In this document: piece by piece, positions 23,876 to 31,615 of the stretch
Position numbering within the stretch: position 1 is the first letter of the stretch
Layout of the letters: each line of letters opens with the position of its first letter
Assembly: GCA_964518335.1 (NCBI GenBank)
Contig: CAZFDT010000005.1
Span: 1-64,000 of the forward strand
DNA: 64,000 nt
DNA from: CAZFDT01 sp964518335
GTDB lineage: Bacteria > Planctomycetota > Phycisphaerae > Phycisphaerales > Phycisphaeraceae
Reading direction: 5' to 3'
The notes under the pieces: model-generated
The model's database searches: none
What the model saw: the letters and a program-made list of their open reading frames with translations, nothing else
What the model was told of the DNA's origin: nothing
Program-made: the position numbers and the translations under genes

Positions 23876-26277
23876 TGACCGCCGTCACGACGAACATCGC
23901 CGACGCCGCCACCGCCTATTTGGGCGCGGGCCTGAGCGTGCTGCCGGCACGCCGCGTGGAGAAGTACGCGGCGCTGCCGCAATGGAAGCAGTACCAGGAG
24001 CGTCTGCCCACGCCCATCGAGATTGAGGCGTGGTTCAGCAACGGTCATGACGGGCTGTGCCTGGTCACCGGCGTGGTGTCGGGCAACCTGGAGATCATCG
24101 ACTTCGACTTTGCGGCCGAGCTGTACGAGCCCTGGCGTCAGCGCGTCGAGGCCGCGTCGCCAGGCATGCTCGACCGCCTCGCCGTTGAAACCACACCTTC
24201 CGGCGGCAAACACGTCGCGTACCGCTGCAGTGATCCAGTGTGCGGCAACATGAAGCTGGCCCAGCGTCAGATCGACACGCCCTCGAACGAGCCGGTGACG
24301 ATCCACGGCAAAACACTGACGCCGCGGCGTGACCCGGCGACAGGCACGTGGTACGTCGTCGTGACGCTGATCGAGACCCGGGGCGAAGGCGGCCTGTTCC
24401 TGTGCGCACCCACCGCCGGTTACGAGATGACGCACGGTGACCTCGCCTCGTTGCCGGTGCTCACCGCGGTCGAGCGCGACGTCCTACTCGAAGCGGCGTG
24501 GGCGCTCAACGAGTACGTCCCGCCGCCGGAACAGCCGCGCACCGCCGAGACACCATCGGCCCTGTCCGGGGGCGGGGGTGCTCTGCGACCGGGTGATGAC
24601 TACAACGAGCGCGGTGACCCCCGATGCGTGCTGATCAAGCATGGCTGGACGCTCGACCGCTGCGGCAGCGAGAGCGAGTACTGGCGCCGGCCCGGCAAGA
24701 CCAGCGGCTGGAGCGCCAGCTTCCCCGGTCGGGGGCGGGTGTTCTACGTCTTCAGCAGCAACGCCGCGCCGTTCGAGCCGGAGAAGTCCTACCTACCGTT
24801 CGCCGTGTATGCGCTGCTGGAGCACGACGGCGACTACGCCAAGGCGGCCGCGGCTCTGCGCGCTGATGGGTACGGAACTCCGACATGCACCGGCGGCGTC
24901 GATCTGTCGGGCATCATGAGCGGCAACGGCGCTGCAGTTGCACCCACGCCAACACCCAAGCCTCTTCCGGGGGTCGAGGATCCGGGGCCGTTCCCGGCGG
25001 AGCTGCTTGAGGTACCGGGTTTCGTGGGCGAGGTGATGCAATACACCCTGCGCACCGCGCCGTACCCGCAGCCGGTATTGGCCTTCGGCGGCGCCCTGTC
25101 ATTGCAGGCCTTCCTCGCCGGCCGCAAGGTGCGCGACACCGCCGACGCCCGCACGAACCTCTATGTCCTGGCCCTGGCTAACTCCGGCGCCGGCAAGGAC
25201 CACCCCCGGAAGGTGAACCAGAAGGTGCTCTTGGCCGCGGGGCTTCAGGACGGGCTGGGGGACAAGTTCGCCAGCGGCGAGGGCATTGAGGACCGGCTGT
25301 TCACCCAGCCGTCGATGCTGTTCCAGACCGACGAGATCGACGGGCTGATGCAGGCGATTAACCAGGCCCGCGACTCCCGGCACGAGAGCATTCTCAACAC
25401 GCTGCTCAAGATGTACTCCAGCGCCAGCGCCCTCTACCCCATGCGGGTGAAGGCGGGGAAGGAATCTCCGGGCGTCATCGATCAACCGTCGCTGTGCATG
25501 CTCGGCACGGCGGTGCCCAAGTACTTCTACGAGGCGCTGTCGATGCGCATGCTCAACAACGGGTTCTTCGCGCGCATGTTGATCCTCGAAGCGGGCAAGC
25601 GCGGTACGGGCCAGGACCCGGTGCTTGAGGACCTGCCCGATCAGGTGGTGGAGATCGCCCGGTGGTGGGCCGCGTTTACACCCGGAAGTGATAACCCGGG
25701 AGGTCGAGCCAATCTCGCCGCCTGGCACCCGCAGCCCAAGGTCGTGCTCCAGACGGCCGAGGCCGGCGACATCCTGCGACACCTGCGCGAGGAGTCCGAC
25801 GGGCGCTACGCCCAGGCTGAGGAGCGCGACGACCAGACCGCGATGGCGATCTGGGCACGCGCGTACGAGAAGGTGCGCAAGCTGGCACTCATCTACGCCG
25901 TCAGCCAGAGCCATGCCAACCCGTGGATCAGCGCCAAGGCGGCGCAGTGGGCCAGTGCCCTGGTGGACTACCAGACCCGCCGCATGCTCTACATGGCCGC
26001 GCAGCACGTCGCGGAGGGTGAGTTCGACAGCAAGTGCAAGCGCTTGGTCGAGGTGCTTACCGCGTGGCACTCGCGCAAGGGCCAGGTGTGGATGCCGCAC
26101 TGGGAACTGGCGCGCCGTCTCAAGTGGTCGGACAAGGACATCGACGAGGTCAGAGATGCGCTGCTCAACCAGGTGGTGATCGACTTCGAGGGTGGCAGCA
26201 CACCTCGCGGCGGCCGCACCGGGTTCCGCTACCAGCTCATTAAGGCCGCCGAGGAGGGGGCAAAAGATGCCCGGTAG
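23875..26277 (+). CDS. Bifunctional primase-polymerase/DUF3987 helicase-like protein
   Basis: An 800-residue replication protein. Residues 1-190 are a primase-polymerase domain (AATAYLGAGLSVLPAR, LPQWKQYQ, LCLVTGVVSGNLEIIDFDF, PSGGKHVAYR). Residues about 370-750 are a DUF3987-type ATPase region with LANSGAGKDHPRK near 435, LFQTDEID near 480 and a long helical part. The C-terminus has a winged-helix-like segment (WMPHWELARRLKWSDKDIDEVRDALL). It starts DNA synthesis, probably at the adjacent origin-like region. Confidence 0.9.
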   Translation: MTAVTTNIADAATAYLGAGLSVLPARRVEKYAALPQWKQYQERLPTPIEIEAWFSNGHDGLCLVTGVVSGNLEIIDFDFAAELYEPWRQRVEAASPGMLDRLAVETTPSGGKHVAYRCSDPVCGNMKLAQRQIDTPSNEPVTIHGKTLTPRRDPATGTWYVVVTLIETRGEGGLFLCAPTAGYEMTHGDLASLPVLTAVERDVLLEAAWALNEYVPPPEQPRTAETPSALSGGGGALRPGDDYNERGDPRCVLIKHGWTLDRCGSESEYWRRPGKTSGWSASFPGRGRVFYVFSSNAAPFEPEKSYLPFAVYALLEHDGDYAKAAAALRADGYGTPTCTGGVDLSGIMSGNGAAVAPTPTPKPLPGVEDPGPFPAELLEVPGFVGEVMQYTLRTAPYPQPVLAFGGALSLQAFLAGRKVRDTADARTNLYVLALANSGAGKDHPRKVNQKVLLAAGLQDGLGDKFASGEGIEDRLFTQPSMLFQTDEIDGLMQAINQARDSRHESILNTLLKMYSSASALYPMRVKAGKESPGVIDQPSLCMLGTAVPKYFYEALSMRMLNNGFFARMLILEAGKRGTGQDPVLEDLPDQVVEIARWWAAFTPGSDNPGGRANLAAWHPQPKVVLQTAEAGDILRHLREESDGRYAQAEERDDQTAMAIWARAYEKVRKLALIYAVSQSHANPWISAKAAQWASALVDYQTRRMLYMAAQHVAEGEFDSKCKRLVEVLTAWHSRKGQVWMPHWELARRLKWSDKDIDEVRDALLNQVVIDFEGGSTPRGGRTGFRYQLIKAAEEGAKDAR

Positions 26278-26298
26278 TTACCACATCAGTTGCCACAC

Positions 26299-26322
26299 GT
26301 TCCCGCATATGTTTGCGGGAAC
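26299..26322 (+). other. Perfect 9-bp hairpin in origin-like region
   Basis: GTTCCCGCA pairs with TGCGGGAAC around a 6-nt loop (TATGTT). It abuts the second iteron. It might be a priming site, a protein-binding palindrome or the terminator of the replication operon, although no T tract follows. Confidence 0.6.
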
Positions 26323-26492
26323 TGAGGTATGGAACGGTGTTCAGTGGCCCGGTAGCCCCACAAACCGCAAGGTTGCCACATGGGTCGATGTGGTAACTGA
26401 AAATCGAGAAATCCCTATAAATATAGAGAGATATATAACTCTCTCTCTAGTTACCTCATTACCACATAGCACCCCCGCACACACGCCCGTTG

Positions 26493-26517
26493 GCGCGTGC
26501 GCACGCGCACGCGCGCG
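26493..26517. other. 25-nt alternating purine-pyrimidine tract
   Basis: Nearly pure GC/CA/TG alternation, a sequence type that can adopt Z-DNA under supercoiling. It lies between the AT-rich block and the last iteron. Confidence 0.5.
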
Positions 26518-26529
26518 AGGATGTGGTGA

Positions 26530-27108
26530 CCGGATTGAGGGAGATGAAGGTGGGGCCGGGCGGCACACACGTAATGGGTGCCAAACTTTCATTGGCCGCC
26601 CGACCCCGAATCAGTCTAGCCGTCCATCGTCCTCGTCACGTGGCCACGGGTCCGCCCACGTCGGCCCAGGTGGCCAAGCAGCGACCAGCGGCGGCGACCA
26701 GGCCACCGTTCGCCGGTCCGCGCCAGACGCCAACGTGGCGCTGCTGGTGCGATCCTGCCTGGGCTTACTGCAGCGGCGCGACTCCGTCGTCGTGGGCACA
26801 GCGCGTCATCACCCTATCACCACGTTGGCGACCGTCGCCACCAGTTGGCCCACGTTCGCCAGGGACCGACGGCGGCGAGGTCCGGTCCACTGCAGCGCAG
26901 GACGCGACAGGGGCCAACGTGGCGCGACTTCGGAGTTCCCCACAATCTGCCAGTGTGGCAGTGGGGAACTCGGCAAGGTCAACTGCAGCGATGGTTCCTC
27001 CCTGAAAACAAGGGCAAAGCACACGTGCGGGAACAGCAGCAAGCAATCACTCTCTTTCCTTCGTGAGAAATAAACCCCGATGAACGCAAACTCAATGGAG
27101 AACACGAC
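26530..27108. other. Non-coding region with repeats and a cruciform
   Basis: I see no convincing gene here; the open frames lack family resemblance and have unusual composition. GCCAACGTGGCG occurs at 26729-26740 and 26913-26924, with imperfect relatives near 26654, 26821 (reverse) and 26847. GAGTTCCCCAC (26933-26943) and GTGGGGAACTC (26961-26971) form an 11-bp perfect inverted repeat enclosing a second small one, TGCCA/TGGCA. Together with the iterons this looks like a replication or partition control region. Confidence 0.55.
26933..26971. repeat. Nested inverted repeat (11 bp arms)
   Basis: The outer arms are perfect over 11 bp and the inner TGCCA/TGGCA arms flank a 3-nt loop; only AATC is unpaired on one side. 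As RNA or a DNA cruciform it would be very stable. Confidence 0.7.
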
Positions 27109-27765
27109 ATGGATAAGCGCTATCAACCCGATGTTGACCATGCTGGGACGCGACCTGCACAACCACCGCCAGTTTGCCGACCCCTGGACACGCAAGGCTC
27201 AAAGCATGGCCAAGGCCTGGACGGTGATCCTGCGCTACGGCAGAACGCTTCCCACACCTCGACGCAGGCGACAGATCACGACCTGGGAATCGGCGGTGCC
27301 AGCAATGCTGCTCGCGCTGCGACAGCTCGCCCACATGCAGCGAACCCACACGGGGTGGAAGCGGTGGGCGTCAAGTCGCGCCCTGCAGGTGCGCCGATGG
27401 CCGGGCAAGTTTCGCATGACGCCCCACGCCACATCACCAGACGCCGGTCCCGTGGCAATAGCCGGTCCGACTCTGACGGCAGCGTGAATCCGCAAGCCAT
27501 CCTCCTGCTGCTCGAACGACAGCAGTATCGCTGTGCCCTGACAGATCGGGCGCTTACGCCCGATACGGCTTCGCTGGACCACATCGTACCGCTCAGCCGA
27601 GGTGGCGAGCACACCATCGGCAACACGCAGGCTCTGGACCGAACGGTGAACCGTGCCAAGGGCACGCTCACCAACGACGAGTTCATCGCCCTGTGCGGAG
27701 AGGTTTGGCGGCACACGCAGGTTCAGCACGGCGAGCACAACCAAGATTCCCAATCGCAGAACTGA
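27109..27765 (+). CDS. HNH endonuclease
   Basis: A 218-residue protein. Only the C-terminal half is recognisable: RCALTDRALTPDTASLDHIVPLSRGGEHTIGNTQALDRTVNRAKGTL (about residues 140-187) is an HNH nuclease domain with the DH pair and the final Asn. The first 110 residues are low-complexity and polar. GGAGAAC before 27109 supports the start. Phages use such enzymes in packaging, or they act as homing nucleases. An overlapping frame from 27080 is regarded as spurious. Confidence 0.8.
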   Translation: MDKRYQPDVDHAGTRPAQPPPVCRPLDTQGSKHGQGLDGDPALRQNASHTSTQATDHDLGIGGASNAARAATARPHAANPHGVEAVGVKSRPAGAPMAGQVSHDAPRHITRRRSRGNSRSDSDGSVNPQAILLLLERQQYRCALTDRALTPDTASLDHIVPLSRGGEHTIGNTQALDRTVNRAKGTLTNDEFIALCGEVWRHTQVQHGEHNQDSQSQN

Positions 27766-27777
27766 AAGGCAATCACC

Positions 27778-29178
27778 ATGAACATCGAAATCCGCCCCAT
27801 CGACCAGGTCAAACCCTACCCCGGCAACCCCCGCCAGAACGACGCCGCCGTGGACGCCGTGGTCGCGTCCCTGCGCGAATTCGGCTGGCGCCAGCCCATC
27901 GTCGTGGACACCGAGGACGTGATCGTCGTCGGCCACACCCGCTGGAAGGCGGCGCAGAAGCTGGGCCTCACGCAGGTGCCGGTCCACGTCGCCACCGACC
28001 TGTCCCCGGCTCAGATCAGGGCTTACAGGATCGCCGACAACCAGACGGCGACAATCGCCGAATGGGATATGGAGCTTCTGCCGATCGAGCTGGCTGGCCT
28101 CCAGGAGATGCAGTTCGACCTGAACCTGTTGGGTTTCGACGCCGAGACCCTGGCGCACATGATGGACGGAGATGTGCAGGACGGCCTCACTGACCCCGAC
28201 GATATCCCAGCGCCGCCTGACGCGGCGACCACTCAGCCTGGCGATCTCTGGGTGCTCGGCAATCACCGACTGCTGTGCGGCGACAGCGGCAGCGTCGAGG
28301 ACCTGGACCGGCTGCTCGATGGTCAGCCCATCCACCTCGCGAACACAGACCCGCCGTACAACGTGAAGGTTGAGCCTCGCTCGAACAACGCCATCGCCGC
28401 CGGTCTGTCCTCGTTCCCCGCATCCAATGCCGTCGATGCATCCGATGCCCGCGGCATGCATCACCAAGGGTTTGACCTGGCCCGGCACAAGAGCAAGGGC
28501 CACGCGACGCACAAGAAGCTACGTGCGAAGGACAGACCGCTCGCCAATGACTTCGTGACCGACGAGGCGTTCGACGGGATGCTCGATGCATGGTTCGGCA
28601 ACATCGCCCGCGTGCTGAAGCCTGGCCACGGGTTCTACATCTGGGGCGGCTACGCCAATCTCGGCAACTACCCGCCGTTCCTGAAGAAGCACGAGCTGTA
28701 CTTCTCGCAGGGCATTGTCTGGGACAAACAGCACCCCGTGCTCACGCGCAAGGATTTCATGGGCGCGTTTGAGATCAGTTTCTATGGGTGGCGTGAAGGC
28801 GCGGCGCACCGCTACTTCGGTCCGAACAACGCGACCGACCTGTGGCACGTCAAGAAGGTGAACCCGCAGTCGATGGTCCATTTGACCGAGAAGCCCGTCG
28901 AGCTGGCGGTGCGAGCGATGCAGTATACGTCACTGCCAGGCGAAAACGTGCTCGACCTGTTCGGCGGATCGGGCAGCACGCTGATCGCCGCGGAGCAGAC
29001 GGGGCGACGGGCGTTCCTCATGGAGCTTGATGAGCTGTACTGCGACGTGATCGTTCAGAGATGGGAGAAGTTCACGGGTCGGAAGGCGGAGCGGATCGCA
29101 ACAGAGCCGGACGCCGCATCACCGCAGAAAACCCCCGCGCTGGCGGGGGTAGGTGAGGCCGAAGGCGGTGGCGCGTGA
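27778..29178 (+). CDS. ParB-like domain fused to DNA methyltransferase
   Basis: A 466-residue fusion common in phages. Residues 1-95 are ParB/sulfiredoxin-like (IRPIDQVKPYPGNPRQND, REFGWRQPIVVD, VVGHTRWKAAQKLG). Residues about 170-440 are an amino-methyltransferase of the beta type, with DPPYN near 191 and LDLFGGSGSTLIAAEQTGR near 393. It may modify phage DNA against restriction. AAAGGCAATCACC precedes the start. Confidence 0.92.
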   Translation: MNIEIRPIDQVKPYPGNPRQNDAAVDAVVASLREFGWRQPIVVDTEDVIVVGHTRWKAAQKLGLTQVPVHVATDLSPAQIRAYRIADNQTATIAEWDMELLPIELAGLQEMQFDLNLLGFDAETLAHMMDGDVQDGLTDPDDIPAPPDAATTQPGDLWVLGNHRLLCGDSGSVEDLDRLLDGQPIHLANTDPPYNVKVEPRSNNAIAAGLSSFPASNAVDASDARGMHHQGFDLARHKSKGHATHKKLRAKDRPLANDFVTDEAFDGMLDAWFGNIARVLKPGHGFYIWGGYANLGNYPPFLKKHELYFSQGIVWDKQHPVLTRKDFMGAFEISFYGWREGAAHRYFGPNNATDLWHVKKVNPQSMVHLTEKPVELAVRAMQYTSLPGENVLDLFGGSGSTLIAAEQTGRRAFLMELDELYCDVIVQRWEKFTGRKAERIATEPDAASPQKTPALAGVGEAEGGGA

Positions 29179-29180
29179 GG

Positions 29181-29540
29181 CTACGCCCGCTTGAACTCCG
29201 TCGCGTGGAAGCCCTCGAAGATGACCATCGCGTCCTCGAACGCGCCCCCGGAAGTGGGGTAGCAGCGCCGGCCGCGGACCTCGATCACGCCCCATTCCTT
29301 GAGGAACTCGATCGCCACGTTCACCTGCGTGGACGGCAGGTTCTCCTGGTGGGCGATGATCTCCAGCGTCGTGCCCTCGCCTTCGGCGGGGGTTTCGGCG
29401 ATGGCGTGGGCGACGGTTTTGAACACGGCCGATTCGCAGCGGTGGGTGTAGCTACGACCGTCGGCGCCGCGGACGATTCGCACCAGGTGGCCGTCGACCA
29501 CGTCGAACAGTACGTTGCGGTTGGGCAGGTTGCGGCGCAT
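29181..29540 (-). CDS. Small phage protein, winged-helix-like
   Basis: A 119-residue protein on the minus strand, 3 bp after the next gene upstream. It has an N-terminal strand part (VLFDVVDGHLVRIVRG) and a helix-turn-helix-like part (TLEIIAHQENLPSTQVNVAIEFLKEWGVIEVRGRRCY), suggesting DNA binding. No specific family recognised. Last gene of a leftward early block. Confidence 0.7.
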   Translation of the reverse strand: MRRNLPNRNVLFDVVDGHLVRIVRGADGRSYTHRCESAVFKTVAHAIAETPAEGEGTTLEIIAHQENLPSTQVNVAIEFLKEWGVIEVRGRRCYPTSGGAFEDAMVIFEGFHATEFKRA

Positions 29541-29543
29541 GGG

Positions 29544-29807
29544 TCAGGCCTCCTTGGGTTCAGGGTCAGGGGCCTGGATTGGAGCCTGCGGCCCCTGTGG
29601 CGCCGGCGGCTCGTGGCGAACACCGTCGACGATGATGGTGGCGCCCTCGTTCATGTCGAGGTAGTCCTCCAACGCCCACCTCATCAACTCGCTGGTCGTG
29701 ATCTGCCGGCCGCGTGCGGCCGTCTCGCGTGCAAGCTGCCGGACCAGGCGGGCGTGAAGCGAGTGAGGCATCACGATGGACACGTGGGTGGTATTGCCGT
29801 TGCCCAT
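29544..29807 (-). CDS. Ribbon-helix-helix-like small protein
   Basis: An 87-residue protein. TTHVSIVMPHSLHARLVRQLARETAARGRQITTSELMRWALEDYLD fits a ribbon-helix-helix DNA-binding fold (one strand and two helices), and the C-terminus is a Pro-rich tail. It probably regulates phage transcription. Confidence 0.72.
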   Translation of the reverse strand: MGNGNTTHVSIVMPHSLHARLVRQLARETAARGRQITTSELMRWALEDYLDMNEGATIIVDGVRHEPPAPQGPQAPIQAPDPEPKEA

Positions 29808-29810
29808 GGT

Positions 29811-30608
29811 TCACGCACCTGCCTTCGCCGCGACGGCCTTGGGGTTGAATCCGGGGGTGATCGTGAACTGCCCGCGCTCGACCTTGGTGAAGCGGGCGTC
29901 GGCGCCCTTGGTGTTGATCTCGCGGAGGATGGCGCTGTAGAGCGTGGCGTGGGGCGTCTTGCCGTTGGGGCTGGTCCACAGTCCTTCGCTGGCGGCGAGG
30001 TCGACCATCTGCTTGGTGTTCATCGCCTGACCGGCGTCGGCGAGAACCTTCGCTGCGGCATCAAGGAGGCTGACCTTCTTGGGCTTGGCTTCCTTGGCGG
30101 GCTTGGCCGTCTTGGTCTTCTTCACCGTGGGCGTCGTGGCATCATCCGTCGAGGCCCCGCTACCTGCGGCCTTCCAGCCGAGCATCTTCCGCTTCGCGGC
30201 GTCGCTCGCCTTGGCGTACTTGGCGATCCACTTCTCACCGGCCTTGCGGGCCTTGTCGTCGCTGTCGAACGTGCCCGCGGCGGCGTGGTGCTCTACCTTG
30301 CCCTCGCGAATGGCGAAGGTCCACTCGCCCAGTTGCAGGTCGTGGTGGGTGGCGACGGCGAGGTTCGCCGCGTCGGGCGTGGGTTCTACTGCAGCAGCGG
30401 TCGACGCCTCCGGCTTGGCGCCCTTGGCCTTGGCACTTCCGGGGCCGCGCAGGCGCTGGGCGCTCTTGATCCGCACCATCTTCTTCGTGGCCAGGTTGGT
30501 GGCGTCCCAGCCACCGCGCGGGTTCTCCGCGTCGAGTCGCACCTGAACGAACTTGTCGCTCACCTTGGCGACGTAGACTCCGCCGACCTTCACTTCGTTC
30601 TTCTTCAT
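29811..30608 (-). CDS. Phage protein with C-terminal HARE-HTH-like domain
   Basis: A 265-residue basic protein. The start at 30608 is supported by GGAGCAGATGCC. It has a small N-terminal beta part (VKVGGVYVAKVSDKFVQVRL), a middle helical part and a Lys/Ala-rich linker (residues about 165-190). The C-terminal winged helix (LLDAAAKVLADAGQAMNTKQMVDLAASEGLW...LYSAILREI...FTKVERGQFTI) is the HARE-HTH type that occurs in DNA-modification and restriction-related proteins. Confidence 0.85.
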   Translation of the reverse strand: MKKNEVKVGGVYVAKVSDKFVQVRLDAENPRGGWDATNLATKKMVRIKSAQRLRGPGSAKAKGAKPEASTAAAVEPTPDAANLAVATHHDLQLGEWTFAIREGKVEHHAAAGTFDSDDKARKAGEKWIAKYAKASDAAKRKMLGWKAAGSGASTDDATTPTVKKTKTAKPAKEAKPKKVSLLDAAAKVLADAGQAMNTKQMVDLAASEGLWTSPNGKTPHATLYSAILREINTKGADARFTKVERGQFTITPGFNPKAVAAKAGA

Positions 30609-30671
30609 GGCATCTGCTCCTTTGGCCGTGTTGGGTTGGTTGATGGGCTGGCCAAGCCCGTGAAACGACAA

Positions 30672-30689
30672 GGCCCGCTTTCGCGGGCC
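30672..30689 (-). terminator. Hairpin after the DUF6900-like gene
   Basis: GGCCCGC/GCGGGCC form a perfect 7-bp stem with a 4-nt loop, a few bases after the stop of the leftward gene 30696-31049 and before the next leftward gene. No T run follows, so it may attenuate rather than stop transcription. Confidence 0.45.
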
Positions 30690-30695
30690 GTGGCG

Positions 30696-31049
30696 TCAGA
30701 GACCGAGTTGTTCGCAGAGGCGGTTGCACTGGTCCGTGCCGATCGTCTCGCGGATGACATCGCTGAACCACCGCACCTCGCGTGTGACCTTCGGGTCGTT
30801 AGTCTTCACCGGCTGCAGGTACGCGGCGATCGCCGCTGCCGCTTCGGGCGAGAGATTCTCGCGGACCGTGTCTTCGAGCGAGGCGTTGCACTTGGCCTGC
30901 CCGGCGTCGTAGGCGGCGACCAGGGCCTTCTCGACGCTCCACACCGCGACCTCGTGGAAGTCCAGGCTGTCGCTCTTGCGCTCGGCCAAGGTTTTGATGC
31001 GCAGGTGCTGGCGGGCGATCGTCTCGATGGTCTTCTGCTTAGGTGTCAT
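30696..31049 (-). CDS. DUF6900-like phage protein
   Basis: A 117-residue helical protein with TIARQHLRIKTLAERKSDSLDFHEVAVWSVEKALVAAYDAGQA, the conserved block of a small phage/plasmid family (DUF6900 by memory). The start at 31049 is set by GGAG 10 bp upstream. Function unknown; probably an early gene. Confidence 0.75.
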   Translation of the reverse strand: MTPKQKTIETIARQHLRIKTLAERKSDSLDFHEVAVWSVEKALVAAYDAGQAKCNASLEDTVRENLSPEAAAAIAAYLQPVKTNDPKVTREVRWFSDVIRETIGTDQCNRLCEQLGL

Positions 31050-31076
31050 GGTGATCTCCAATTTGGCGGGGCATCA

Positions 31077-31286
31077 TCACTTGCTGTGGCGGGCGCGGGT
31101 CCATGCGACCAGGTCGTGCTGGCGGGCCAGGTCGCGGACCTGCCGGCCGAGGTTCTTGAGGTTCTGTTCGCGGCGGCGTGCCCAACCGGCCTGTCCTCGG
31201 ATCAGGGCGTCGGCGTAGGCGCCGGCCAGGGCGTCGTACTTGGCCAGGAGGCTGCGAATCTGGCGTTTGGCGGTGGCGTTGGGCAT
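31077..31286 (-). CDS. Small basic phage protein
   Basis: A 69-residue helical, Arg-rich protein (RQIRSLLAKYDALAGAYADALIRG...NLGRQVRDLARQHDL). AAAGGACC before the start supports translation. It is the first gene of the leftward block, divergent from the morphogenesis genes. Function unknown. Confidence 0.65.
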   Translation of the reverse strand: MPNATAKRQIRSLLAKYDALAGAYADALIRGQAGWARRREQNLKNLGRQVRDLARQHDLVAWTRARHSK

Positions 31287-31384
31287 GGTTCTGGTCCTTT
31301 CTGTTGGTGTCCATTAAGCGGCATGTCGGCCGGAACATCAAGGCGTAATTCCATTAATTCCAGCAACTTACGGAGATATTTGTA
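31287..31384. promoter_or_regulatory. Divergent intergenic control region
   Basis: A 98-bp non-coding gap between the leftward early block and the rightward morphogenesis block. It contains a repeated TCCATTAA or TTCCATTAATTCC and is richer in AT than its surroundings, as expected for two divergent promoters. Confidence 0.45.
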
Positions 31385-31615
31385 ATGACCGCCAACCCTG
31401 GCCAGCCGGGGCCGGCGTTCGACCCGGCGGCCCTATCAATTAAGGACATGTCGCGGCTGATTTCGGCGGCGGGTGGGCGGCCGGTCTCGCCCGAACAGGT
31501 CCAGGCGGATGTGGACGCCGGGGCGCCCACGGCGGGCCGCGGGGCCGACGGACAGGTCCGGCTCAACCTGGTCCATTACGCGGCGTGGCTGGCGCGGGAG
31601 GTACAAGCGCGGTGA
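31385..31615 (+). CDS. Small protein before terminase, probable small terminase role
   Basis: A 76-residue protein with SIKDMSRLISAAGGRPVSPEQVQADVDAGAPT, a small helical DNA-binding-like part, then a helical end LVHYAAWLAREV. The following gene's N-terminus has a related segment (YAAWLFHARHE), so the two are linked. It precedes the large terminase with a GTGA overlap, which is the usual place of the small terminase subunit; the family itself is not recognised. Confidence 0.65.
   Translation: MTANPGQPGPAFDPAALSIKDMSRLISAAGGRPVSPEQVQADVDAGAPTAGRGADGQVRLNLVHYAAWLAREVQAR

Larger units (their letters stand above)
26278..26529. repeat. Iteron-like cluster with AT-rich block: putative phage origin
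   Basis: Six copies of TTRCCACAY or its complement lie at 26278-26286, 26290-26298, 26373-26381, 26388-26396 (reverse), 26459-26467 and 26521-26529 (reverse). A seventh with one change (TTACCTCAT) starts at 26451. Between them lie an AT-rich stretch (about 26397-26450) with AGAGAG/CTCTCT arms and a perfect 9-bp hairpin (26299-26322). This is the arrangement of an iteron origin, directly after the primase gene. Confidence 0.65.

Noticed and set aside
26397..26529. CRISPR-like repeats
   Set aside because: The repeated units are 9 bp, irregularly spaced and in both orientations; no spacers and no cas genes are present.
26268..27073. Possible gene of about 265 residues after the primase
   Set aside because: It covers iterons, an AT-rich block and inverted repeats, has no family resemblance and starts inside the primase gene; better explained as non-coding.
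27080..27487. 135-residue frame overlapping the HNH gene
   Set aside because: The HNH domain is in the other frame with a better binding site; this frame has only a weak start and no recognisable domain.
29175..31385. 736-residue plus-strand open frame
   Set aside because: It is antisense to five well-supported minus-strand genes with binding sites and tight spacing; long antisense frames are common in GC-rich DNA.
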